Origin: Myxococcales bacterium FL481
Lineage (GTDB): Bacteria > Myxococcota_A > Polyangia > Nannocystales > Nannocystaceae
Direction of reading: 5' to 3'
NCBI GenBank assembly: GCA_006508105.1
Contig: QKPP01000231.1
Span: forward strand, 1 to 32,177
Length of the DNA: 32,177 bases
The position numbers were made by a program, and so were the translations under genes. Position 1 is the stretch's first letter; each line of letters opens with the position of its first letter. Shown here piece after piece: positions 18,164-26,698 of the stretch. The notes beneath the pieces were generated by a model. It made no database searches. It was given only the letters and a program-made list of their open reading frames with translations, and was not told the origin of the DNA.

Positions 18164-19426
18164 ATGGGGACGTCACCTGAGCATCGCACGATGTCGGCGA
18201 TCTACCTCGACCACAACGCCACAACGCCAGTGGCGTCGGAGGTCGTGGCCAAGATGCGGCCTTGGCTCGAGACCCGCTTCGGCAACCCCTCCAGCGGGTA
18301 TCCGTCGGGCCGGGAGGCCGCGGAGGCCGTCGAAGAGGCGCGGGCTCATGTCGCGCGGCTGATCGGGGCTGAGCCGGAGGAGATCGTATTCACAAGCGGC
18401 GGCACCGAGTCGAACAACTGGGCCCTCTTTGGTGGACTGCCGGCCACGTCGCCGCTCGTCATCAGTCAGATCGAGCACCCGGCGGTCGCCGAGCCGGCGC
18501 GCGTGTTGGCTCGCCGCGGTCACGCGTTGCTCCAGCTGCCCGTGACCCGGGAGGGGCGGGTCGATCCGTCGGCGCTACGCGACTGCGTGGGATCCGCGAC
18601 GCCGGGCCTGGTCAGTGTCATGCTCGCGCACAACGAGACCGGCATCGTGCAGCCGATCGCCGAGGTGTCGCGGCAGGTTCGCGCATTGAACCGGGGCACG
18701 CTCGTGCACACCGACGCGGCGCAAGCCATCGGAAAAATCGCGGTCCGCGTACGCGAACTCGACGTCGACTTGCTCACGATCGCGGGTCACAAGTTCGGCG
18801 CGCCCAAGGGAGTGGGCGCACTCTACGTCAAACATGGCACGCGCCTCGAACCGCTGCTCTACGGCGGCGGACAACAGGGCGGGCGTCGCCCGGGGACGGA
18901 AGCGGTGGCCCAGATCGTCGCGCTGGGAGCCGCGGCCGAGCTCGCCGGCCGTGAGCTCGCCGAGCGCGGACGCAAGTTCGCGGCTCTGCGTGCACGTTTA
19001 TGGCAGCAGCTACTCGCCGGCGTCGACGGTCTGTGGTGGTTCGGCGCCGACAGTGACGTCCCCTTGCTTCCGAACACGTTGTTTTGCTGTTTCCCCGGCT
19101 GCGAGGGAGCGGACCTGCTGGCGCGCGCGCCATCCGTCGCCGCCTCCACCGGGTCGGCCTGTCACACCCACGACGGTCCGTCGGCCGGCGTCCTCCAACG
19201 CATGGGGGTTTCCGCCGAACGACAGCGGGGTGTCGTCCGACTCAGCGTGGGTCGCGGGACCGAACAGACCGACGTCGATGCGGCCGCCGCCGCCCTCACC
19301 CGGGCTTGGCGCGAGATCCCGCCGCCCGGGTCACGATCCGGCGACGGTGAGGTGCAGTACGATGCCCACCATGACGACCCCGCCCCCGCCCGTGCGCGAG
19401 CTCGAGACGCCGGAGGAGATGGATGA
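18164..19426 (+). CDS. Cysteine desulfurase, NifS/IscS type
   Basis: A 420-aa PLP enzyme of fold type I, class V, that removes sulfur from cysteine for Fe-S clusters, tRNA thiolation or other uses. It begins with IYLDHNATTPV, has TSGGTESNNWALFG, HNETGIVQPI, HTDAAQAIGK, the Schiff-base Lys210 in IAGHKFGAPKG, the GGGQQGGRRPGTE turn, and catalytic Cys333 in STGSACHTHDGPSAGVLQRMG. The loop after the Cys is that of the NifS/IscS group rather than SufS. The last 35 residues or so (after RAWREIPPP) extend past the usual end and overlap the thioredoxin gene in another frame. ATG 18164 fits the promoter; ATG 18191 (MSAIYLDH) is an alternative. No IscU or SufE gene is nearby. Confidence 0.93.
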   Translation: MGTSPEHRTMSAIYLDHNATTPVASEVVAKMRPWLETRFGNPSSGYPSGREAAEAVEEARAHVARLIGAEPEEIVFTSGGTESNNWALFGGLPATSPLVISQIEHPAVAEPARVLARRGHALLQLPVTREGRVDPSALRDCVGSATPGLVSVMLAHNETGIVQPIAEVSRQVRALNRGTLVHTDAAQAIGKIAVRVRELDVDLLTIAGHKFGAPKGVGALYVKHGTRLEPLLYGGGQQGGRRPGTEAVAQIVALGAAAELAGRELAERGRKFAALRARLWQQLLAGVDGLWWFGADSDVPLLPNTLFCCFPGCEGADLLARAPSVAASTGSACHTHDGPSAGVLQRMGVSAERQRGVVRLSVGRGTEQTDVDAAAAALTRAWREIPPPGSRSGDGEVQYDAHHDDPAPARARARDAGGDG

Positions 19427-19754
19427 GGTGATGCTCGATGCGAGCGTCCCCACTGTGATCGACTTTTGGTCCCCCACGTGTGGGCCGTGCATGGCCATGG
19501 CCGATGACTTCACCCACGTGGCCAGCCAGTTTGACGCCGACGAGGTCCGGTTTTGCAAGGTCAACGTCACCGACCACGGCGACCTCGCGACTCCGTTCGG
19601 GGTTCGATCGGTCCCGACCATCGTGTTCGCCCATCGCGGCCAAGTGCTCGACGCGGTCGTGGGCAAAATGTCCGCCAAACAGCTCGGCGAACGGACGGAA
19701 TGGCTGGTCAAGAAGTCGGCGAAGAAGGGGATTTGGTCGCGCCTGCTGGGTTAG
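19371..19754 (+). CDS. Thioredoxin
   Basis: A 127-aa disulfide reductase with the active site WSPTCGPC (Cys37, Cys40) and the cis-Pro in RSVPTIVF (Pro82). The fold order VRELETPEEMDEVML, PTVIDFWSPTCGPC, VRFCKVNVTD, VPTIVFAHRGQ matches full-length thioredoxins, so the start is put at ATG 19371; this lies inside the desulfurase gene, overlapping by 56 bases in a different frame. TACGAT at 19358-19363 is seven bases upstream and could be its own -10. Internal ATG codons at 19419 and 19431 lie close to GGAGGAG but would remove the first strand. A basic C-terminal tail (KKSAKKGIWSRLLG) is added. It may reduce the desulfurase or exported partners; that is inference. Confidence 0.92.
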   Translation: MTTPPPPVRELETPEEMDEVMLDASVPTVIDFWSPTCGPCMAMADDFTHVASQFDADEVRFCKVNVTDHGDLATPFGVRSVPTIVFAHRGQVLDAVVGKMSAKQLGERTEWLVKKSAKKGIWSRLLG

Positions 19755-19875
19755 TCCTCCGACTGAGAGTTCCCAACCCCGTCTCGTTTGGAGCCACGAC
19801 GGCTGACCGTCTCGCTGCGCGCTCGCCAGGTGCCCGCCGCGACCGTCTCGGGCGCGCGTCGTGGTACAAGGCCGC

Positions 19876-21771
19876 ATGCGCTCCGCCTCACGCCGCCCCC
19901 AACCGCGGAGCCGGCGTGCGCTGAACCTCGTTGCCTGGGCCGGACTGGTCTCGAGTGCGGCGTGCTCGCGAGGCGAGCCACCCCGGCCGACGGAGGACCA
20001 CCGCGCTGAGTCACGACGAGCCCCGTCTCGTGCGCCTTCGGCCAGACGAACGCCAGCCGCACCGCGAGAACCCGACTCGGATGAGTTGGCCCACCTCGCC
20101 CAGTTCGTCGCGGCGACGCTTCGCGGCGAGACGCTCCCGTCGCCCAACGTTGAGGACATCCGTCCCGGCGACCAGGGCACGTATGTCTCGCTACGCGCGA
20201 CCGGTCACCTCGTCGGCGATGCCTGGCGCGACGGACCCCCCGCCACCGCCCTGCCGGCGGCCCTCGACGCAGCGTTCACCGCCGTCGAAGCCCCACAGCG
20301 CGGCACGATCGACAGCGCCATCATCGAGTTTGCCCACAGCTTCGCCACGGTCGCCGACGAAGACGGACAGCTCGCCCACGAGCTGCACGATGCCCATCGC
20401 GGGGTTCGAGGGTTCTCGCTCTCCCACGGACAGACCACGCACATTGTGCCCCCCACCCACATGCTCGCGCGCAGCACCTCGTTTTCTGACGAGCTGACCC
20501 GGCTACGTCAACAGCCGAGCCTCGCTGGCCTCGACGACGAGGCTTTCGCCCGCGAGACCCAGCTCCGCCGGTTCGAAGCGGTCCAAGTGCGCGTGGGCCT
20601 GGCCCCCGATCCCACGGCCGCGGTGATGTTTCGCGGCAACACGGTGGTCGACGCCAGCGCGGTGACCCAAGCGAATACCCAAGCCTGGGCCGAGCGAGCC
20701 GCGGCGTGGCTACTTCAACACGTCGACGGCGAGGGCCGCATGACGTACACCTGGCACCCAGGACGCGGCGAAGCAGATCCTGACGCGAACAACATGATCC
20801 GCCAGTGGATGGCATCGGTGGCACTGGGCCGCTGGGCCCGCCGCGTGCAGGACCCCGCGGTGGATGCCGTTGTGATGCGCAACCTCGCGTTCAACCTCGA
20901 CCGGTACTACGTCACCTCCCCCAACGGCGATCTGGGGCGAATCGAATATCGCGGTCGCTCCAAACTCGGCGCTATCGCCCTGGCCGCCCTCGCGATCCGC
21001 GAGTGCCCCGATCCACCGCGGTTCGCCCTCCAACAAGCCGCCCTGCGCCGGCAGATCGACTCGATGTGGCAGCCCGATGGCTCGTTCACGCTATACGCGG
21101 TGCCAGCCGGCCGCCGAGGAGGCATGAACTACTACCCCGGCGAAGCCCTCGTGTACCTGGGCGAGGTCTACCACGACACGCGCGACCCCGAGTTGCTCGC
21201 CAAGTTCATGACCAGCTTTCGCTACTACAAAAGCTGGCACCTCAAGTCCGACAACCGATCGCCCCCGTTCGTCCCGTGGCACACCCAAGCGTACTACACC
21301 GTGTGGTCCGCCACGCAGGACCCCGAGTTAGCCGCGTTCATCTTCAAGATGAACGACTGGCTGATCAGCAGCATGCAAATGTGGAAAAACGCCGACTACC
21401 CGGACGCGGCGGGGCAGTTTTTTAATCCACGTCGGCGCCAGTGGGGACGCGAGAACGCATCGTCGACGGGGGTGTACATCGAAGGCATCGCCGACGCCTT
21501 CGCGGTGGCCAAAGCGGTGGGAGACACCCGACGCGAGGAGCTGTACGCCCGCTCACTATCGCGGGCGCTGCTTCACCTGTACCACCTCCAGATCGTCGAC
21601 GATATCGATACATTCTACATGCCGCGCGCCGATCGTGCCATTGGTGGCGTTCGCACCTCGATGTACCGCGATTTCATTCGCGTCGACAATGTCCAGCACA
21701 ACTTGATGGGGATCATGAAAATCCTCGATCGATTCGACGCCGCAGACTACCACACGGAGCCTCCAGCATGA
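19876..21771 (+). CDS. Lipoprotein with probable alpha-toroid (epimerase/glycosidase-like) domain
   Basis: A 631-aa protein with a very basic n-region (six Arg before residue 15), a hydrophobic core and a likely lipidated Cys30 (SSAAC), so it is probably anchored outside the cytoplasm. Residues 30-80 are a Pro/Arg-rich linker. Residues about 80-180 (LAQFVAATLRGETLP, GTYVSLRATGHLVGDAW) faintly recall the AMMECR1 fold. Residues about 280-625 are a series of paired helices with Trp/Tyr-rich turns (MIRQWMASVALGRWAR, GMNYYPGEALVYLGEVYHDTRDPELL, SSTGVYIEGIADAFAVAKAVGD), as in (alpha/alpha) toroids of C5-epimerases and glycosidases. Its stop overlaps the next start (ATGA). TACAAG five bases before ATG 19876 may be a -10; GTG 19861 is an alternative start. 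Specific function unknown. Confidence 0.85.
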   Translation: MRSASRRPQPRSRRALNLVAWAGLVSSAACSRGEPPRPTEDHRAESRRAPSRAPSARRTPAAPREPDSDELAHLAQFVAATLRGETLPSPNVEDIRPGDQGTYVSLRATGHLVGDAWRDGPPATALPAALDAAFTAVEAPQRGTIDSAIIEFAHSFATVADEDGQLAHELHDAHRGVRGFSLSHGQTTHIVPPTHMLARSTSFSDELTRLRQQPSLAGLDDEAFARETQLRRFEAVQVRVGLAPDPTAAVMFRGNTVVDASAVTQANTQAWAERAAAWLLQHVDGEGRMTYTWHPGRGEADPDANNMIRQWMASVALGRWARRVQDPAVDAVVMRNLAFNLDRYYVTSPNGDLGRIEYRGRSKLGAIALAALAIRECPDPPRFALQQAALRRQIDSMWQPDGSFTLYAVPAGRRGGMNYYPGEALVYLGEVYHDTRDPELLAKFMTSFRYYKSWHLKSDNRSPPFVPWHTQAYYTVWSATQDPELAAFIFKMNDWLISSMQMWKNADYPDAAGQFFNPRRRQWGRENASSTGVYIEGIADAFAVAKAVGDTRREELYARSLSRALLHLYHLQIVDDIDTFYMPRADRAIGGVRTSMYRDFIRVDNVQHNLMGIMKILDRFDAADYHTEPPA

Positions 21772-24700
21772 GTGTCGTCAATCTCGCCCCCGCCTTCGAC
21801 CCAGTCGCCGCCCAAGCTCTCGCCCGCGAACTCTTCGCCATCGACGGTCCCGCCAAGCCGCTCCCGAGCGAGCGCGACCAGAATTTTCATATCGATGCAG
21901 GCGAACGCGGACGATTTGTCCTCAAGATCGCCAATGCCAGCGAGTCGCCCGCGTTCCTCGAGCTGCAAAACGCCATGCTCGCCCACCTCGCGACCGCGTC
22001 GTTGCCGATCACCACCCCGCGGGTGATCCCCAGCGTCTCCGGGGACACGCTCCCGCGAGTCGATGGCCGCGACGGGCGAACCCACCTCGTCCGCCTGCTC
22101 GAGTTCATCCCGGGCCGCTGCCTGGCCGAGGCCAAACCCCACGACCGAAATCTACTGCGCAGCCTGGGCGCCGGCGTCGGCGCCATGGATCGCGCCTTGG
22201 CGTCGTTTGATCACCCGGCGGCGCGGCGCGAGTTCATCTGGGATCTTCGCCAGGCCCCGCTCGTCCGTGACAACATCGACGCCATCGACGGGCCGCAACG
22301 CAAGGCGTGGGTCACCGAGATCTTGGACAACTTCTCCTCGACGCTCGCGGCCCAGCTCGACGGGCTCTCGCAAAGCGTCATTCACAATGATTGGAACGAC
22401 TACAACGTACTCGTTTCAGAGCCAGGCGATGGTCCACGACGCGTGACCGGAGTGATCGACTTTGGGGATACCGTCTACTCGACGACGGTGGGGGACCTCG
22501 CCATCACGTTGGCCTACGTGATGCTCGACAAGCCGGACCCGATCTCCGTCGCGTGCGAAGTCGTCGCGGGATACCATGCCCAGCGGCGACTGACCGAAGC
22601 AGAGCTCGAGGTCTTGTTTCCCTTGGTGCAAACCCGTTTGGCCCAAAGCGTGTGCATCTCCGCACGGCAAAAGCTCGAGGCCCCCGACAACGAGTACCTC
22701 ACCATCAGCGAAGCACCCGCGTGGGCCCTCCTCGAAAAGCTCGCCCCCATGGCCCGCACGCTGCCGCTGTACCGCTTTCGCGCCGCGTGTGGGCTGCCCG
22801 CGTGCCCTCAGCACGAGGCCATCGTCACCTGGCTACGATCGACCGCGGCGCAACGGCACCCGCTGATGGGCCGCACGCTCGACTCCGCGCACCTCAAGGT
22901 GTTGGATCTCAGCGTGGGCCAGCCCGAAACCGCGGCCAAGATGCGCGCCTCCGAGACCGGCGCGCCCTCCTTGGTCGATGAACTGCGCCGCGATGGCGTG
23001 GCGTTTGGCATTGGTCGCTACGCCGAGCCCCGCACGCTGTACGCGGGCCCCGGTTTCGAAGTCCCGGGCCTCGAACGCCCCCAGCAGCGCACGGTGCACC
23101 TGGGCCTCGACGTGTTCGCGCCCGCGGACACCCCGATTTATGCCCCGCTCGACGGCACGATCCACAGCCTCCGAGACAACGACGCGCCCCTCGACTACGG
23201 ACCCACCATCATCGTCGCCCACGAGTGCCCGGCGGGTCGCTTCTACACGCTGTACGGCCACCTCAGCCGCGAGTCGCTCACTCGGTGGAAAGTAGGCCAA
23301 CCGGTGCGCGGTGGCGAGGAGTTGGCCCGGATGGGCCAGCCGGCCGTCAACGGCGGCTGGCAGCCCCATGTCCACCTGCAGCTGGTCCTCGACTTGCTGC
23401 ATTTCCAAGGCGACTTTCCCGGCGCGGCCGTTGCCGACGAGCAAGAGACGTGGCTATCGCTGAGCCCCGACCCCAACGTGTTGCTAGACATTCCCGACAC
23501 AGCCTGGCCGGAGGCGCCGCTTTCGGCCGCGGACATCGAACGCCGTCGCCACGACCATCTCGGTTCCGCGCTAAGCTTGTCGTACCAGTCGCACCTGCAC
23601 ATCGTCCGTGGGTATCGTCAGTATCTCTACGATGCCCAGGGCCGGCGCTATCTCGATGGAGTGAACAACGTGCCGCACGTGGGGCACTGTCACGACAAGG
23701 TCGTGGCCGCGGCCCGGGCTCAAATCGGCGTCCTCAATACCAACACCCGCTACCTGCATCCTCACCTCATCGAGCTCGCGGAACGACTCGCTGCGACGAT
23801 GCCCGATCCACTGTCCGTGTGCTACTTCGTGTGCAGCGGCAGCGAAGCCAACGAGCTCGCCCTGCGCATGGCGTGGGCCCACACCCGGTCACGTGAGTTG
23901 CTGATCCTCGACCACGCGTACCACGGCAATACGGGCAATCTCGTCGACATGAGCCCGTACAAATTCAAGCGACGCGGCGGTCATACACCCCCGCCGCACA
24001 TTCACGTGCTCCCCGTCCCCGATGCCTACCGCGGCCAGTTCCGGGGCGAGCCGAGCGAAGTCCTCGAGCCGTACGCGGCGGCCGTCGACGAGTCACTCGC
24101 CGCACTCAACCGCGACGGGAAGCGGCCCGGGGCGCTGTTCTGCGAGTCTTTGCCGGGATGTGCCGGCCAGGTCGAGCTGGTGCCAGGCTACCTCGCGCGA
24201 GCCTACGCGTCGGTTCGCGCGGCCGGTGGCGTCTGCGTGGCTGACGAGGTGCAAGTCGGGTTCGGCCGGGTAGGCAGCCACTTTTGGGGCTTCCAAACGC
24301 AGGAGGTCGTGCCGGACATCGTCACGATGGGCAAGCCGATGGGCAACGGCCACCCGGTTGCGGCCGTGGTCACCACCCCAGAAATCGCGGCCTCCTTCGC
24401 CAACGGCATGGAGTATTTCAACACGTTCGGTGGCAATACTGTGTCATGCGCGATCGCCCTCGCGGTACTGGACGTCATCGCCGAAGAGAATCTGCAAGCC
24501 AACGCCCGCGACACGGGCGGCCATCTGCGCGACCGCCTCAGCGCGCTGGCGCAGACCCATCCGATCATCGGCAACGTGCGCGGGCGCGGTCTGTTTTTGG
24601 GCGCCGAACTCGTGCTCGATCGCGAACGGCGGACCCCGGCCACCCAAGTCGCCCGCTACGTCGTCGAACGCATGAAGAACCGCGGCATTTTGCTGAGTAC

Positions 24701-24836
24701 CGACGGTCCGGACGACAATGTCCTCAAAATGAAACCCCCGCTCGTGTTCCAGCGCGAGAACGCCGATCAGCTGGTGGACTGTCTCGCCGAAATCCTGGAA
24801 GAAGACGTGCCACGGGCCGCTGAGCGCAATCTGTAG
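21768..24836 (+). CDS. Three-domain fusion: APH-type kinase, M23 metallopeptidase, class III aminotransferase/phospholyase
   Basis: A 1022-aa protein without signal peptide. Residues 1-360 are an aminoglycoside-phosphotransferase/choline-kinase-like domain: HNDWNDYN (Asp208 base, Asn213 metal ligand) and VIDFGD (Asp231). Residues about 415-570 are an M23 (LytM) zinc peptidase with all ligands: His444-x3-Asp448, YGHLS (His498) and HVH (His534, His536). Residues about 590-1015 are a class III PLP enzyme: CSGSEANELALRMA, DEVQVGFGR (Asp826), and MGKPMGNGHP with Schiff-base Lys856. In animals, hydroxylysine kinase (APH family) and the phospholyases for phosphohydroxylysine and phosphoethanolamine (class III) belong to these same two families. 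The fusion may phosphorylate and then eliminate, with the peptidase releasing the substrate; that is inference. Start ATG 21768, ATGA-coupled to the lipoprotein. Confidence 0.93.
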   Translation: MSVVNLAPAFDPVAAQALARELFAIDGPAKPLPSERDQNFHIDAGERGRFVLKIANASESPAFLELQNAMLAHLATASLPITTPRVIPSVSGDTLPRVDGRDGRTHLVRLLEFIPGRCLAEAKPHDRNLLRSLGAGVGAMDRALASFDHPAARREFIWDLRQAPLVRDNIDAIDGPQRKAWVTEILDNFSSTLAAQLDGLSQSVIHNDWNDYNVLVSEPGDGPRRVTGVIDFGDTVYSTTVGDLAITLAYVMLDKPDPISVACEVVAGYHAQRRLTEAELEVLFPLVQTRLAQSVCISARQKLEAPDNEYLTISEAPAWALLEKLAPMARTLPLYRFRAACGLPACPQHEAIVTWLRSTAAQRHPLMGRTLDSAHLKVLDLSVGQPETAAKMRASETGAPSLVDELRRDGVAFGIGRYAEPRTLYAGPGFEVPGLERPQQRTVHLGLDVFAPADTPIYAPLDGTIHSLRDNDAPLDYGPTIIVAHECPAGRFYTLYGHLSRESLTRWKVGQPVRGGEELARMGQPAVNGGWQPHVHLQLVLDLLHFQGDFPGAAVADEQETWLSLSPDPNVLLDIPDTAWPEAPLSAADIERRRHDHLGSALSLSYQSHLHIVRGYRQYLYDAQGRRYLDGVNNVPHVGHCHDKVVAAARAQIGVLNTNTRYLHPHLIELAERLAATMPDPLSVCYFVCSGSEANELALRMAWAHTRSRELLILDHAYHGNTGNLVDMSPYKFKRRGGHTPPPHIHVLPVPDAYRGQFRGEPSEVLEPYAAAVDESLAALNRDGKRPGALFCESLPGCAGQVELVPGYLARAYASVRAAGGVCVADEVQVGFGRVGSHFWGFQTQEVVPDIVTMGKPMGNGHPVAAVVTTPEIAASFANGMEYFNTFGGNTVSCAIALAVLDVIAEENLQANARDTGGHLRDRLSALAQTHPIIGNVRGRGLFLGAELVLDRERRTPATQVARYVVERMKNRGILLSTDGPDDNVLKMKPPLVFQRENADQLVDCLAEILEEDVPRAAERNL

Positions 24837-25128
24837 CCGACGCAGGAACCCATCCGCGCCCCGGGTCGTGGGGGTGGATCCCCGTCGGCGCGCCAGCGCA
24901 CGGGGTTCCGCGGCAGCTCGCCTGCGTCGCCGCGCGGGGCCGTCGGCGATCGAAGGGGGCCTGGCGACTCGGCTCAACGGCGGGACCACCGGGCCACCGC
25001 GAGGTCGCCGGACCGCGAACCGGAGCCGCGGACCCGGCCACGCCCCCGGCGAGCGCGGCGAGACCCACGTCTGCCGCGTGCCGCCGATACTTGCCCGAAC
25101 CGGCGACCCGCGTCATGGTCGCGACCTC

Positions 25129-25854
25129 ATGTCGCACCCACGATCCGTATCCCTTCCCGCGTTCGCAGTCGCCCTCGTCCTCGGCGCCGGCATTGGCTTG
25201 CCGGCGTGCAAAAGCGAGATCGATGGCAAACCCAAAGCCGCGGTCTCCGATGTCAAGAAAAAGTCCAAAGACCAGGAAGCCAAGGACAAGAAAGCCGGAC
25301 ACGACAAGTCCCAAGACAAAGCCGATGAGGCGAAGAAGGCAGACAAGCCCGCGACGGCCGGGCCGGTCAAGTCATTCCGGCTCGACGGCAGCAAGAGCAA
25401 AATCGGCTTCGTCGGGGCCAAGGTGACCGGTGACCACCGAGGTCACTTCGGCGAGCTGACAGGCAAACTCGAAGCCGCTGGTGGCGAGCCCGCCAAGCTT
25501 GAGATCGAAGTCAAGACGGCCTCTGTCGAGGCCGACCACGAAAAGCTGACGGGACACCTGAAGTCTCCCGACTTCTTCGACGTTGAGAAGTTTCCGACGG
25601 CGAAGTTTGTCGCCAAGACCTTCGCCAAAGAGGCCAAGGATGGCGCGACGCACAAGGTGACCGGCGAACTGGAACTACACGGCGTCAAGAAGGAGGTCAG
25701 TTTTCCCGCGACGATTGAAGCAAGCGACGCCGGAGCAAAAGGCAAAGCCGCGTTTACGATCAATCGCAAAGACTTCGGCATCGAGTACCCCGGCAAGCCC
25801 GACGATCTGATCAAGGACGACGTGCTGTTGGAACTCGAGCTCGTCTTCGGCTAA
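25129..25854 (+). CDS. YceI-family lipoprotein
   Basis: A 241-aa exported protein. The signal peptide ends in the canonical lipobox LPAC (Cys27). Residues 28-80 are a Lys/Asp/Ala-rich linker (KKKSKDQEAKDKKAGHDKSQ and on). Residues about 85-241 are a complete YceI beta-barrel: FRLDGSKSKIGFVGAKVTGDHRGHFGELTG, VKTASVEADHEKLTGHLKSPDFFDVEKFP, LELHGVKKEVSFPA, INRKDFGIEYPGKPDDLIKDDVLLELEL. YceI proteins are lipocalin-like and bind isoprenoid or fatty-amide lipids; many are periplasmic. ATG 25129 has no Shine-Dalgarno. The gap of about 290 bases after the fusion gene suggests its own promoter. The next gene converges. Confidence 0.93.
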   Translation: MSHPRSVSLPAFAVALVLGAGIGLPACKSEIDGKPKAAVSDVKKKSKDQEAKDKKAGHDKSQDKADEAKKADKPATAGPVKSFRLDGSKSKIGFVGAKVTGDHRGHFGELTGKLEAAGGEPAKLEIEVKTASVEADHEKLTGHLKSPDFFDVEKFPTAKFVAKTFAKEAKDGATHKVTGELELHGVKKEVSFPATIEASDAGAKGKAAFTINRKDFGIEYPGKPDDLIKDDVLLELELVFG

Positions 25855-25971
25855 TCCACCGACCACCGTCTGGGTTCGACGACGTGACCACGTTGGTGCC
25901 GGAGCCGTCGAACGCGGACGCGGCGGACCTCCGCGCCCGTGACGAGGACCTCCGGCCGAATTCAATCGCCG

Positions 25972-26439
25972 CTACTCCTCGTCCGCCCACTCGCGCAGCT
26001 TGCGTTTCAGCTTCGCCTCCGCCTTCGCCTCGACGACGTTCCAGTCCTCGTCCACTTCGGCCTCGGCCCACTGTCGCATCTTGCGACGTAGCTTCGCCTC
26101 CACCCGCTGGCCGATCTCCTCCCACTGCTTTTCGTTGTCAGTCTTCGCCGGCCTACGCGACATAGAATTCCGCGACCCGCCACCGGCGATCATCACGATG
26201 CCCAACAAGAACCCGGCGTCGTACCAACCGCCGGTGTTATTGAGCTCGTACATCCGCACTCCGTCGATGAACAGACTGAGGATGAACGTGATCAAAGCGA
26301 TCAGCCCGTGCCAAAGCCCGACCCAAAAGCCAGCGGGGGTCTCGGCTGTGAACCGGGCATCGCCAGCGACGCAGCTGGCGAGCACGGCTGAACCAAGTAA
26401 CAGGACGGATGCGACAAGAACGCGGGACGATCGAGACAT
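25972..26439 (-). CDS. Small conserved lipoprotein/membrane protein with acidic-basic helical tail
   Basis: A 155-aa protein. The signal has a canonical lipobox LASC (Cys23). FWVGLWHGLIALITFILSLF and GWYDAGFLLGIVMIAGGGS are two hydrophobic spans around a short loop (DGVRMYELNNTGG), a pattern I know from widespread small bacterial membrane proteins of unknown function. The C-terminal 70 residues are charged and repeat-like: WEEIGQRVEAKLRRKMRQWAEAEV and WNVVEAKAEAKLKRKLREWADEE, probably an amphipathic helical pair. ATG 26439 is supported by GAGGAG about five bases upstream. It converges with YceI. Confidence 0.85.
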   Translation of the reverse strand: MSRSSRVLVASVLLLGSAVLASCVAGDARFTAETPAGFWVGLWHGLIALITFILSLFIDGVRMYELNNTGGWYDAGFLLGIVMIAGGGSRNSMSRRPAKTDNEKQWEEIGQRVEAKLRRKMRQWAEAEVDEDWNVVEAKAEAKLKRKLREWADEE

Positions 26440-26698
26440 GGCAACTCCTCGGTTCTGAACCTAGTCACCTGTCCACCACCCGCCACGGTGGAGCTTGCGG
26501 GAAGGGTCGACGGCTCGTGCACGGTTTGCGTGCATTCCGGGCCGCCGCGCCGGAGCGCAAGGGCAAAAGCCACGGGGGCTGACTGGCGGCGATGAGCGGC
26601 CGACCCGCGCGGGCGCACGGCCAGCACGACGCCGTTTCTCATCCCGCCCCGCGACGTGCACGGCGTTGTGACCCGACCACGCCGTCTCGCCGGACTCG

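Noticed and set aside
19296..20180. 294-codon minus-strand frame across thioredoxin
   Set aside because: Shadow with His/Arg/Gly-rich content; both plus-strand genes are clear.
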